Origin: Bin90 sp965214635
Lineage (GTDB): Bacteria > Chloroflexota > Dehalococcoidia > Lucifugimonadales > JADFKI01
Direction: 5' to 3'
Assembly: GCA_965214635.1 (NCBI GenBank)
Contig: OZ243964.1
Coordinates: 1,984,001-2,048,000, forward strand
DNA length: 64,000 nt
Positions 47,531 to 56,016 of the stretch are shown here, piece after piece. The translations under genes and the position numbers were made by a program. The notes under the pieces are model-generated. The model did no database searches. It saw only the letters and a list, made by a program, of their open reading frames with translations, and had not been told where the DNA came from. Every line of letters starts with the position of its first letter. Within the stretch, counting starts at the first letter, position 1.

Positions 47531-48700
47531 TCAGCGTGGGAGTTCCAGCCCGCGTGTGGCGATGACATTGCGCTGGATTTCGGATGTGCCTGCGGCGACT
47601 GTTCCGCCGTGCGAGCGCATCCACCCGTTCTCGATGCGTCCGCGTAGAGGCGCCCATTCAGACTCGGGTTCTAGTTGCCCGTACAAACCCATAACCTGCA
47701 TCCCGAGGCTGTACAGGCGTATCATCATCTCTGTCCCGTAAGCCTTGGTGATGGACGCCTCGCGGTTGGGGATCATGTCTTGGCTTTGCATCCAAGCCAC
47801 GCTGTAGCACATCAGGCGGCACGCCTCTATCTGTACTGCCATGTCCGCTAGCCGCTGACGCACTGTAACATCTTCCGACAGGGGCTGCCCATTGCGGCTG
47901 TTCGCCTTGCAGAAGCCCACGATGTCTTCGAGCAGCCGCTTGGCGCGCGCGGGCCTGTCCACGCCGGAGCGCTCGAAATCCAGCAATGCAGCGCCCACAT
48001 ACCAGCCGCGGTTAAGTTCGCCGACGAGGTTCTTCTTCGGCACGCGCACATCCTCGAATGTTACCAGTGCGCGATGTGCGTCCCACATCATGGGTATCTT
48101 TTCCACAGTAACGCCGGACTGTTGCATCTCCGTGAGCAGGAAGCTTATGCCGCGGTGTTTGGGGGCGTCAGGGTCGGTGCGCGCCAGCATGAACATCCAG
48201 TCCGAGCCGGAGTGTGCGCCGTTCCATATCTTGGAGCCGTTGATAACGAAGTCGTCGCCGTCCTCAACTGCGCGTGTTTGCAGCGAAGCGAGGTCTGAGC
48301 CGCTGTCGGGTTCGGAGTAGCCTTGCGACCAGTCTATCTCGGCTTGGGCGATGCGCGGCAGGAAGAACTGCTTCTGCTCTTCAGTGCCGTAGAGCATCAG
48401 GATGGGGCCTACCATGCGGACGCCCGAGTCGCCTGCGGGGACGCCCCGATACGCCATCTCTTCGTTGAAGATCATCTGGCGGATGTGGGGCGCTGACTGC
48501 CCGCCGTACTCTTCGGGCCACGCCATCGTCAGCCAGCCGTTGCCCGCGAGTTTCTTCTTGAACTCACGCACGAGGCCGGCGTCTTCCGGCTCTTCGGCGT
48601 CAACGGCGCGCTCGCGCCAGTCCCACGGCAGCTCGGTCTCTACGAACTCGCCGACTTCCTTGCGAAAGGCGTCGTCTTCGCTTGTGAATCGGAAGTCCAT
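47531..48700 (-). CDS. acyl-CoA dehydrogenase
   Basis: A 389-residue FAD enzyme that introduces the alpha-beta double bond into an acyl-CoA. WPEEYGGQSAPHIRQMIFNEE is the N-terminal domain signature, and YSEPDSGSDLASLQTRAV with INGSKIWNGAHSGSDW is the FAD-binding middle domain. AAGTSEIQRNVIATRGL carries the expected catalytic Glu. It is a close paralogue of the gene at 48772, with equal length and stretches of nearly identical DNA, 71 bp apart. GAGGTGA precedes the ATG. The substrate is probably a branched or cyclic acyl-CoA, by family resemblance only. Confidence 0.93.
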   Translation of the reverse strand: MDFRFTSEDDAFRKEVGEFVETELPWDWRERAVDAEEPEDAGLVREFKKKLAGNGWLTMAWPEEYGGQSAPHIRQMIFNEEMAYRGVPAGDSGVRMVGPILMLYGTEEQKQFFLPRIAQAEIDWSQGYSEPDSGSDLASLQTRAVEDGDDFVINGSKIWNGAHSGSDWMFMLARTDPDAPKHRGISFLLTEMQQSGVTVEKIPMMWDAHRALVTFEDVRVPKKNLVGELNRGWYVGAALLDFERSGVDRPARAKRLLEDIVGFCKANSRNGQPLSEDVTVRQRLADMAVQIEACRLMCYSVAWMQSQDMIPNREASITKAYGTEMMIRLYSLGMQVMGLYGQLEPESEWAPLRGRIENGWMRSHGGTVAAGTSEIQRNVIATRGLELPR

Positions 48701-48771
48701 CTGTGCTCACCTCAAAGTGTTTCAGTCGCACGAATACTCGGTCGATAGCCGTCATCGACAAGCCGAACGGG

Positions 48772-49941
48772 CTAGCGTGGCAGCCCCAGCCCGCGCGTGG
48801 CGATGATGTTGCGCTGGATTTCGGATGTGCCGGCGGCGATGGTGGCAGATACGCTGGTCATGTAGCTCTGCTCGATGCGCCCTTGCAGGGGAGCGTACTT
48901 AGACCCCGGCTCCAGTTGACCGTACAGCCCCAGGATTTCCATTCCGGCGCGGGCGATGGCTTGCTGAAGCTCTGTGCCAAACGCCTTGCCCATCGAGGAT
49001 TCCTTGTTCGGGACTAGCCCGGCAGACTGCATCCACGCGATCTGGTAGGAAATGAGGCGGCTGATTTCGGTCTTGACCATCAGGTCGGCGAGTTTGCGAC
49101 TGATTTTCGGGTCGTCTATGAGGCGGTGTCCGTTGCTGTTGTTGTCTTTGCAGAACTGGATGAGTTCTTCTAGCGTGCGCTTGCTGCCTGCGGAATATTC
49201 CACGCCGGAGCGCTCGAAGTCCAGCAGCGTTGCGCCCACATACCAGCCGCGGTTGAGTTCGCCGACGAGGTTCTTCTTCGGCACGCGCACATTGTCGAAT
49301 ATGACCATATTGAAGCTATGGTCGTCCGCCATGTTGATGATGGGGCGCACTTCCACACCGGGCTGGTGCATATCTGCGAGCAGGAAGCTGATGCCGCGGT
49401 GCTTGGGGGCGTCAGGGTCGGTTCGGGTGAGAACCATCACATGGTCGGCGTGGTGAGCGTTGGATGTCCATATCTTCGTGCCGTTGATGACGAAGTCGTC
49501 GCCGTCTTCCACCGCGCGGGTTTGGAGCGAGGCTAGGTCTGAGCCGGACTCTGGCTCAGAGTAGCCCTGGCACCACTGCACCTCTCCGCGTGCGATGGGC
49601 GGCAGGTATTCGCGCTTTTGCTCTTCGCTGCCGTGAATCATCAGCGTCGGAGCGAGCATCTTCGTGCCGAACTGGTCGCGGCCCGGTGCGCGCTGGTACG
49701 CCATCTCTTCGGCGAAGATGAGCTGCATCATGTGTGAAGCGCCCTGCCCGCCGTACTCTTCGGGCCAAGCCATCGTCAGCCAGCCTTTGTCGGCGAGCTT
49801 CTTTCGCATCTGCAGGGTAAAGTCCCAGTCTTCCCCCTCGCCCTCTCCGCCGCCAGTCCAGTCGTCGGGAAGCTCGGCAGTTAGAAACTCGCGCAACTCG
49901 GTGCGGAAGTTCTCTTCTGCGGTGGTGAACTTGAACTGCAT
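48772..49941 (-). CDS. acyl-CoA dehydrogenase
   Basis: A 389-residue paralogue of the enzyme at 47531. It carries WPEEYGGQGASHMMQLIFAEE, YSEPESGSDLASLQTRAV, VRVPKKNLVGELNRGWYVGA and the catalytic-Glu motif AAGTSEIQRNIIATRGL. GGAGGAG lies just before the ATG. It is the first gene of the tandem trio. The three together look like a degradation module for an acyl-CoA substrate class, with epoxide hydrolase downstream on the same strand beyond the IS. Confidence 0.93.
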   Translation of the reverse strand: MQFKFTTAEENFRTELREFLTAELPDDWTGGGEGEGEDWDFTLQMRKKLADKGWLTMAWPEEYGGQGASHMMQLIFAEEMAYQRAPGRDQFGTKMLAPTLMIHGSEEQKREYLPPIARGEVQWCQGYSEPESGSDLASLQTRAVEDGDDFVINGTKIWTSNAHHADHVMVLTRTDPDAPKHRGISFLLADMHQPGVEVRPIINMADDHSFNMVIFDNVRVPKKNLVGELNRGWYVGATLLDFERSGVEYSAGSKRTLEELIQFCKDNNSNGHRLIDDPKISRKLADLMVKTEISRLISYQIAWMQSAGLVPNKESSMGKAFGTELQQAIARAGMEILGLYGQLEPGSKYAPLQGRIEQSYMTSVSATIAAGTSEIQRNIIATRGLGLPR

Positions 49942-50087
49942 GGTTCTCCTCCGTTTATCTCATCTTTTGCATTTGCAATGGTGTTGCCGCCAGTCCACAT
50001 GATACGCCGCCTATGCATAAGCCGCATCCCTCTGCTGCTATGTCTGTTATGAGGGGAGCGTGCATAAGGTGCGTGGCTGCGGGCGGG

Positions 50088-50327
50088 TCAGACGCTGCCT
50101 ACGGATAGGCAGGTTACGGTGCGGACGATGCCGTTAATGATGTGGATTTCCCCCGTTACCATATCGCCGATGGAGTTGAGGTCCGGGGCGGTTACGATAG
50201 CGATGATGTCGTATGGGCCGGTAACGGCGTCCACTGTTTGGATGCCGTCCAGAGACCGCAGCGCTTCTGCGACATCTCGCGATTTGCCGACTGCGGTTTC
50301 AATCAAAATGTATGCCTTTGTGAACAA
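50088..50327 (-). CDS. stand-alone Lrp/AsnC ligand-binding (RAM) domain protein
   Basis: A 79-residue protein that is only the RAM domain of Lrp/AsnC regulators: KAYILIETAVGKSRDVAEAL, then VTGPYDIIAIVTAPDLNSI, then TVTCLSV. There is no helix-turn-helix. Such small proteins form oligomers that bind amino acids and may modify full-length Lrp proteins or enzymes. The start is TTG with AGGAGGTG 6 bp upstream. It lies upstream of the acyl-CoA dehydrogenase trio on the same strand, 146 bp apart. The 210 bp upstream, to the IS, hold no gene. Confidence 0.88.
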   Translation of the reverse strand: MFTKAYILIETAVGKSRDVAEALRSLDGIQTVDAVTGPYDIIAIVTAPDLNSIGDMVTGEIHIINGIVRTVTCLSVGSV

Positions 50328-50615
50328 TGGCGCACCTCCTAATTTAAGACAGGTTAAGACAAGTTGTGTGTCCGCATTCTAGCGGGGTTTGGCTGTGGTT
50401 TTTGCTTGAGTTGATACGCCGCTTATGCTTGTATGTGCAGCTATGCAAACGGCTGTGTAGATGTAGCCTATGCCGTTTATGGTTTATCATCGCGATTATT
50501 GCATTTTATAGTTGCACGGGAAGGCGTGTCAATTCAAAAGGACTTTGGGTATTCTCAACGTGTAGAGATAATAAGTTATAATATGTCACAACATCAAAAC
50601 ACAGTGAGGTGTCTT

Positions 50616-50900
50616 ATGGCTCGTGAACGTACCTATCGCCACGATATTCGCTGCCCCGACTGCGGCTCCAACTGGATGCGCAAAAATGGCTTGGCGCGCG
50701 GCAAGCAGTCGTACAGATGCGGAGACTGCGGTCGCCGCTACTTTCCTGATGCTGCCTATCACCGCCCTAGCGCAGCCATCAAGGCGCAGGGGGTTGAGAT
50801 GTATCTGGAAGGCAGCAGTCTGAGCGCCGTAGGCAGAGTGTTTGGGTACAGCGCCACAGCGGTTCACGGATGGGTGAAAAAAGGGGGCGTGAGGCATTAG
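50616..50900 (+). CDS. insA: IS1-family InsA protein (zinc ribbon and helix-turn-helix), copy A
   Basis: A 94-residue DNA-binding protein: zinc ribbon CPDCGSNWMRKNG and CGDCGRRY, followed by a helix-turn-helix region (SLSAVGRVFGYSATAVHGWVKK). In IS1 such a product binds the inverted repeats and represses transposition. I choose the ATG at 50616, with GAGG before it; an upstream ATG at 50583 lies directly behind the TATAAT box and would precede the transcription start. Near its end is A6G5 (50877-50887), where a -1 slip would join it to InsB. Confidence 0.9.
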   Translation: MARERTYRHDIRCPDCGSNWMRKNGLARGKQSYRCGDCGRRYFPDAAYHRPSAAIKAQGVEMYLEGSSLSAVGRVFGYSATAVHGWVKKGGVRH

Positions 50901-51379
50901 AGCGCCTGAGGGAGCGTGGGCGTAGGCGGACTGAGGGAGCAGAGGCGCAGCGTGCTGCTGCGGTGGTGTCCTGTGATGAGATGTGGACATACAAGCGTGC
51001 TCGGCGTGCGGAGTTGCGTGAGGATGTGTGGATATGGACGGCGGTGGTAGAAGAGGCTGATGGGAGCAGGTGGGTGGACTTTGAGGTGGGCGACCGCAGC
51101 GAGGGCACATTCTTGCGCTTGTATGAGCGCTTACCGGATGCAAAGTTGTTTCGGAGTGATGCATATCCTGTGTATCGGTGGTTTCCTCGCAACAGGCATG
51201 TGGTGGGCAAGGGAGGTGCGGTGAACTGGAATGAGGGATTGCATTCGGTATGGCGAAGTAAGTTGAATAGGTTAGTGCGACGGACGAAGGGCTACACCAA
51301 GAGCATACAGATGCTGGTGTATTCGTTGGCGCTAGTGTGCTGGCATCGGTGGGCAAAACCCAATATCCCTACATGTTAA
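50870..51379 (+). CDS. insB: IS1-family InsB transposase domain, copy A (expressed by -1 frameshift)
   Basis: The DDE catalytic domain of the IS1 transposase, about 165 residues after the shift. SCDEMWTY holds the first Asp, RSDAYPVY the second, and NEGLHSVWRSKLNRLVRRTKGY the Glu/His/Arg region diagnostic of IS1. The frame is -1 relative to InsA, and the A6G5 run (50877-50887) is the probable slip site. The fused InsAB' would be about 254 residues. The ATG at 50870 is only the first in frame and is unlikely to be used. Confidence 0.9.
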   Translation: MGEKRGREALERLRERGRRRTEGAEAQRAAAVVSCDEMWTYKRARRAELREDVWIWTAVVEEADGSRWVDFEVGDRSEGTFLRLYERLPDAKLFRSDAYPVYRWFPRNRHVVGKGGAVNWNEGLHSVWRSKLNRLVRRTKGYTKSIQMLVYSLALVCWHRWAKPNIPTC

Positions 51380-51505
51380 GAATACCGGACTTTGGGCGTC
51401 GCGAATAGACAGGAAACACATGGAACAGGAATGGGGTGGATAAGGGGCAAATCAGGCAGCCGCTGAAATACCCCTTGCGAGCGTGTGTGTAATGCGCGGG
51501 CGTGT

Positions 51506-52654
51506 TTAGCGCAGGGGGCGATAGAAGTTGCGGATGTTCTCCACGAGTTGCTGTGGCTTTTCCAGAGCGGCGAAGTGACCGCCGTCCGACATTTCGGTCC
51601 ACTGCTGCAGGTTAAACATTCGCTCCGCCCACTCACGCGGCGGCGTGCTGATGTCCTTTGGGAACACTGTTACCGCCGTGGGCGCGCTGATAATCTCGCC
51701 CTGCTCTAGGTTCAGCGGGTCGCGCTGGGATTCGTAGTAGATACGCACCGACGAGCTTATCGTCTGCGTCGCCCAGTAGATAGTGATGTTCGTGAGAAGC
51801 TCGTCTTTGGTGTAGACACTCTCCACATCGCCATTGCAGTCCGACCATGCGCGGAACTTTTCCACTATCCACGCCGCAAGCCCCACGGGCGAGTCCATAA
51901 GCCCGTATGAGAGCGTTTGCGGCTTGGTGCCTTGTATGTGGCCGTATGCGCCCTCATATTCGCGCCAGTGTGCCCGCGCCGCCACAAACTCCTGCTCCGC
52001 ATCGGTGAGCGGGGCGCTGCCCTCGCCGAGATATGGCATACCCGAGGCTGATGTTACATGTATGCCGATGAGCTTGTCGGCGTGTGCGTAGCCGAGCCGA
52101 GCCGTAACGCCCGCGCCCCAGTCGCCGCCGTGTGCCGCAAATTTGCCGTATCCGAGCGTGTCTTGCATCAGCGTTGTCCACAGGTCGCCCACGCGCGAGA
52201 AGCTCCACCCCCGTTCCGTCGTGCGGTCGCTGAAGCCGTAGCTAGGCATAGACGGCACGACCACATCGAACGAATCCGCCGCATCGCCGCCGTGAGCCGC
52301 AGGGTCGGTCAGCAGCGGGATTATCTTGTACATCTCGAAGAATGTGCTAGGCCATCCGTGTGTGATGACGATGGGAATCGGGTTGGGTCCCTTGCCACGC
52401 TCATGAATGAAGTGTATGCCCATGCCGTTCACATCAGCGCGGTAGTGGGCGAATTCGTTTAGCATCGCCTCTTGCGCCCGCCAGTCGAAGTCATTCGCCC
52501 AATAGTCTGTCAGCTCACGAACATACGCCATGTTCGTGCCGTAGTCCCAATCCGAGTTGGGGATCTCGTCGGGCCAGCGGGTGTTGGCAATGCGGCTGCG
52601 CATATCGTCCAGCACATCGTCTGGTATGTTGATGGTGAACGGCTGTATGGACAT
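51506..52654 (-). CDS. epoxide hydrolase, EHN-type alpha/beta hydrolase
   Basis: A 382-residue soluble epoxide hydrolase that adds water to an epoxide to give a diol. The N-terminal EHN domain begins PFTINIPDDVLDDMRSRIANTRWPD. The oxyanion region is ITHGWPSTFFEM, and the nucleophile Asp is in HGGDWGAGV. A lid Tyr lies in YYESQRDP, and the catalytic His is in SDGGHFAALEKPQQL. It is cytosolic, with no signal peptide. It lies downstream of the IS and upstream, on the same strand, of the dehydrogenase cluster; together they could handle epoxide-containing lipids or terpenoids. Confidence 0.92.
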   Translation of the reverse strand: MSIQPFTINIPDDVLDDMRSRIANTRWPDEIPNSDWDYGTNMAYVRELTDYWANDFDWRAQEAMLNEFAHYRADVNGMGIHFIHERGKGPNPIPIVITHGWPSTFFEMYKIIPLLTDPAAHGGDAADSFDVVVPSMPSYGFSDRTTERGWSFSRVGDLWTTLMQDTLGYGKFAAHGGDWGAGVTARLGYAHADKLIGIHVTSASGMPYLGEGSAPLTDAEQEFVAARAHWREYEGAYGHIQGTKPQTLSYGLMDSPVGLAAWIVEKFRAWSDCNGDVESVYTKDELLTNITIYWATQTISSSVRIYYESQRDPLNLEQGEIISAPTAVTVFPKDISTPPREWAERMFNLQQWTEMSDGGHFAALEKPQQLVENIRNFYRPLR

Positions 52655-52780
52655 AGCTTATCCTCACTTTCTTGCGTGATGCAGATTCAAGCATATCTTA
52701 AACCACGATAATCACGATGTTGTTTCGCCTTTTCCTTGTTTATAGTTTATACGGTTTGCACGGGATGTTCCGCGGCTGGC

Positions 52781-54214
52781 TTAATTGATACCCATCAGCC
52801 TTAAGATGCGTGGCGGTTTAGCAGTTGGGTCTAAACGAGGCTTCTTCGCCATCAGAAACATAACACCTCCGAGGAAATTCAGCGCCGCAAGCGACAGGAA
52901 TGCGAAGTCGTAGCTGCCCATCGTGTCGTGCAGCACGCCTGCGTAGATTGGGGCTATCAGCAGCAGCAGGTTCATCGGGAGCTGCGACATCCCCATTATC
53001 TTGCCGAACGAGCTTCGCCCGAAGTATTCGCCGCGTATGGATGTGCTGAGCGGGTTACGCCCACCGAACCCGATGCCAAACAGCACCGCGAATGTGAATA
53101 TGGGCCACAGGTTCGGGATGCCGAACTGCTCCGATATTGCGGGCGCATAGACCAGCAGCACGACGGCAAGCGCCTGTGTGGTGGTGAAGCAGAAGTATCC
53201 GACGCGCTTGGAGATCTTGTCGCCCACATACCCGCCCACGACTTGGAACAGCATCGACAAGGCGGTGTAGGTGGTTACCACCCATCCCGCCATCGGCAGA
53301 GAGACGCCCTTGTCCGTCAGCATCGGCGCTAGGTGCGCCATCATCGCGATGAGCATCATTGAGGTGAAGCCCTGCCCGAATGCGATGAGCCAGAACGATG
53401 TGGTGAGCATCGCCTGTCGCAGGGTGAAGTCGCCGGTTGCATTGGGCAGACGCCTCGGCGCTATGCGGCGGCGTGCGGCAGGGCGCTGCGCGCTATCCGT
53501 CGGCGAGTCGCCATCAGGCAACAGCCCGTAATCCTCTGGCCGGTTGCGTATCAGCCGCGACAAGGGCAGCGCCAACACTAAGGTTACCACTGCCAGCAGC
53601 AGGGCGGTGGACTGCCAACCCAGATTGTCTTGCTTGGGGTCTACCGCCCAAGCCATAGCCGGGATGATTATCAGCGCCCACATCCGCCCTATGGCACTGC
53701 TCAGCCCCATCGCCTTCGCCTTATTGCGGTTGAACCAGTTGTTGAGCATCGTGTTCATCGGCAGCCAGCCGCTGAAACCTTGCCCAAGCGCCATTATCAT
53801 AAAAGCGATGTAGAACATGAACGGGTCGAGCCGATTAAGGTACGGCACGTCCCGCAGGAAGGGGATAGCGCTCATATCCCGCACTTGGCTCAGGAACAAA
53901 AAGCCGAGCGCAAGGACTATCAGACCGATGAGCACCATCCGCCGCACACCTATGCGGTCCACGAGATAGCCCTCGATTGGCCCGAGGATGCCGCCCTCTA
54001 TGCGTGTGAACGAGAAGGCGAGTGAGAGCTGGGTGCGGTTCCAGCCGAACGCCGCCTCAAGCGCCACGAACCATAGCCCCATAGCGTGAAAGAGCGGCAC
54101 GCTGGTTATGGTATGCACCGTACCGCTGATGGGGACGAGCCACCAGCCGTAGAACACGCCACGCGCCCGACGCCGTACTTGAGAGGGGCTAAATGCCCCT
54201 GCGCTGAATGCCAA
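52781..54214 (-). CDS. MFS transporter (monocarboxylate/OFA-like)
   Basis: A 477-residue 12-helix MFS carrier. It opens with a short cytosolic Arg-rich segment and GVFYGWWLVPISGTVHT, a start typical of the oxalate:formate/monocarboxylate group. Loop 2-3 reads IEGYLVDRIGVRRMVLIG and loop 8-9 YVGDKISKRVGYF. A long charged central loop (about 220-255) carries Arg-rich sequence. The start is TTG with no clear ribosome site, so the N-terminus is uncertain. It is divergent from the diiron cassette across a 598-bp gap and holds one of the two ACGT sites found in ordinary genes. Confidence 0.88.
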   Translation of the reverse strand: MAFSAGAFSPSQVRRRARGVFYGWWLVPISGTVHTITSVPLFHAMGLWFVALEAAFGWNRTQLSLAFSFTRIEGGILGPIEGYLVDRIGVRRMVLIGLIVLALGFLFLSQVRDMSAIPFLRDVPYLNRLDPFMFYIAFMIMALGQGFSGWLPMNTMLNNWFNRNKAKAMGLSSAIGRMWALIIIPAMAWAVDPKQDNLGWQSTALLLAVVTLVLALPLSRLIRNRPEDYGLLPDGDSPTDSAQRPAARRRIAPRRLPNATGDFTLRQAMLTTSFWLIAFGQGFTSMMLIAMMAHLAPMLTDKGVSLPMAGWVVTTYTALSMLFQVVGGYVGDKISKRVGYFCFTTTQALAVVLLVYAPAISEQFGIPNLWPIFTFAVLFGIGFGGRNPLSTSIRGEYFGRSSFGKIMGMSQLPMNLLLLIAPIYAGVLHDTMGSYDFAFLSLAALNFLGGVMFLMAKKPRLDPTAKPPRILRLMGIN

Positions 54215-54812
54215 TTATTGTCCTAGTGTGTGATGCCCTGCTTGCCCGCGCCCTGTGGTTACACCGAGCGCGCCTTGTAGTGTATCACAACGCAGGCGCA
54301 GCCTCTGTGCCCAGTGCTACACTGGCTGCGGCGAACCACACACATCGCACACTGGCGTTAACGCAACATTTATTGGCATATAGTCTCACGCCCGTGAATG
54401 CTGCCCCGTCAGCCAATAGACTGAACAACCGAACCACGCTCGCTTGCGTGTCCAACCTGCTTGCGTTATATTAAAATCATAGTGTCGATCGATAGACTGA
54501 CTTAGGATTTCCCCGTGTATACGGGGATGTATCTATATCTAGCCCAGCCGTTGGCGCAAGCGAGATAGTTTCCCCGTGCATACGGGGACGCACCTAACGT
54601 GGTGCTATGCATCACTTTTCTCCGAAGTAACGGAGACCGGAAAAGCGGCTTCCTTATGCATGGGTGCGCATCGCATAGGGTATTATAGAGTTCCGTAGGC
54701 ATTAAGTATCACAAAACCGTTCACTAGACACAAACCATCATATTCACAGCACCAAATCGAGCCACTGAACAGATTGGCATTTTTGCTTGTAAGTTCTTTT
54801 TAAGGAGGCACT
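54215..54812. other. intergenic region with CRISPR relic and leader of the diiron cassette
   Basis: A 598-bp divergent intergenic region with no convincing gene. It contains the two CRISPR-like repeats (54506-54595). A third small stem follows (TCTCCG at 54619-54624 with CGGAGA at 54631-54636), similar in style but out of register. An AT-rich stretch ends in a strong AAGGAGG site before the gene at 54813. The promoters of both flanking genes must lie here, but I cannot place them with confidence. Confidence 0.6.
54506..54595 (+). CRISPR. two-repeat type I-E-like CRISPR relic
   Basis: Two degenerate 29-nt repeats (54506-54534 and 54567-54595) each carry the I-E hairpin, CCCCGTGTATACGGGG and CCCCGTGCATACGGGG. 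They are about 23 of 29 positions identical. The single spacer between them, 54535-54566, is exactly 32 nt, so the period is 61, the canonical I-E value. No third in-register repeat and no cas gene are visible. Repeat divergence suggests an old, inactive relic rather than a growing array. Confidence 0.65.
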
Positions 54813-55910
54813 ATGACAACCACGCAGAACGAATCGCTGCAAGCCGTCAGGGACTACGCCGACGACTACCAGCTGGATCTGTCGTGGCTGGACGAGCGCG
54901 GCGAATGGGACATCCGAGCCGAACCCGACCAGAAGCGCGGCATGACTCTCTCCAACATAGAGATTGGCTCATACGGCGATGCGCCCGAGACCACCGACAA
55001 CATGACCGGCAGGCCACGCGGCGCAGCCAAGCGCCCCGACGCCTATCGCATCGGTGGCTACGGTGTCCGCACCAAGTCTGAGATATGGCTGGACAACGCC
55101 GCAGCGCTCTACGAAGAGTCTCTCCAGCGTCAGTGGTCGAGTGCGTCTGACATCCCGTGGCACACGATTAAGCCGCTGCCCGATGACATCGAGCGCGCCC
55201 AGTGCCAGCTCGCCACATTCCTCACAGAGGTGGAGTTCGTCGCTGCGGATATACCCGCGCGCTGGGTGGCGAACACAAGCCCAGACTACTTCGAGCCGCG
55301 AATGTTCCTTGTTTCGCAGATAATGGACGAGTCCCGCCACTTGGATGTGTTCCGCAAGCGCGCCCTTGCCAACGGCGGCGGGCTGATGCAGCGCCCGGAC
55401 ATCACCACCAGCGGCGTGGTCGGCAGCATCGACCTCTCCCGCGAGTTCACCGAAATGTCGTCTAGGCTGCACATATCCGGCGAGGGCGCCGTGCTGACGC
55501 TGTTCCGAATGGGCGAGCTGATGGCGTACAACGAAGCCGAAAAGCGCATCTACCGCCTAGCAGCGCAGGACGAGTCCCGCCATGTGGCGTTCGGTGTGAT
55601 GCACATGCGCTACCTCGCCGAATCCGAGCCGGATCGCCGCGAAGAGATACACTGCTACCTCGACGAAGGCGAACTCGGCTTGCTTGCGGGCACTCAGAAC
55701 CCGGCGGCAATTGACACGCCCAGCAGCGAGGCGATGGCTATCCTGCTTGGCGGCGGCATCAAGCACTATGACGAAGGCGCACGCAAGCTAATGGCGATTC
55801 GCCGCCGACAGATACGCGAGTATGTGCAGCGCATCCGATCCGCCGGTTTTGGCGAGCGCTTCGAAAACGGGCGTGCCGACCCGCGCATCATAGAGTACAT
55901 GCGAAACTAG
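54813..55910 (+). CDS. ferritin-like diiron oxygenase-type protein, catalytic paralogue
   Basis: A 365-residue helical protein with a complete carboxylate-bridged diiron ligand set. Glu139 (FLTEVEF), Glu173 and His176 (MDESRH), Glu224 (ISGEG), and Glu254 and His257 (QDESRH) form the E / ExxH / E / ExxH pattern of ferritin-like oxygenases such as AurF, PaaA and ribonucleotide-reductase R2. The N-terminal 130 residues, with LSWLDERGEWD and YGVRTKSEIWLDNAAALYEE, are a separate region shared only with the next gene. AAGGAGG precedes the ATG. It heads a five-gene plus-strand cassette. The reaction is unknown; O2-dependent hydroxylation or N-oxidation is plausible. Confidence 0.85.
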   Translation: MTTTQNESLQAVRDYADDYQLDLSWLDERGEWDIRAEPDQKRGMTLSNIEIGSYGDAPETTDNMTGRPRGAAKRPDAYRIGGYGVRTKSEIWLDNAAALYEESLQRQWSSASDIPWHTIKPLPDDIERAQCQLATFLTEVEFVAADIPARWVANTSPDYFEPRMFLVSQIMDESRHLDVFRKRALANGGGLMQRPDITTSGVVGSIDLSREFTEMSSRLHISGEGAVLTLFRMGELMAYNEAEKRIYRLAAQDESRHVAFGVMHMRYLAESEPDRREEIHCYLDEGELGLLAGTQNPAAIDTPSSEAMAILLGGGIKHYDEGARKLMAIRRRQIREYVQRIRSAGFGERFENGRADPRIIEYMRN

Positions 55911-56016
55911 ATCCTGTTCGTTCATCTAACGGGCGTTCTCATGCGGATGTTGAAGACGCCTGTTTTGTGGGGCAGATGCTAGCAGAGGCTATTTGAAAGT
56001 TAAGGTGCAAGATTAG

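Larger units (their letters stand above)
50548..51386 (+). mobile_element. IS1-family insertion sequence, copy A (839 bp)
   Basis: The ends are GGTATTCTCAACGTGTAG on the left and, read inward from the right, GGTATTCTTAACATGTAG. Together they form a terminal inverted repeat of about 23 bp with three mismatches. An 8-bp target duplication, GGACTTTG, flanks it (50540-50547 and 51387-51394); the next base G also repeats, so 9 bp is possible. Two overlapping frames encode InsA and InsB with a -1 shift. A TATAAT at 50577-50582 is the likely promoter -10 box. A second copy of identical length lies at 62747-63585. Insertion is intergenic. Confidence 0.95.

Noticed and set aside
54619..54636. Possible third CRISPR repeat (TCTCCG-AAGTAA-CGGAGA)
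   Set aside because: It lies 48 bp, not 61 bp, from the second repeat and lacks the CCCC/GGGG hairpin; kept only as a generic stem.
54502..54702. 66-codon minus-strand frame ending IPVYTGKS
   Set aside because: It is a translation of the CRISPR-like repeats, a known source of false small genes, with no start signal.
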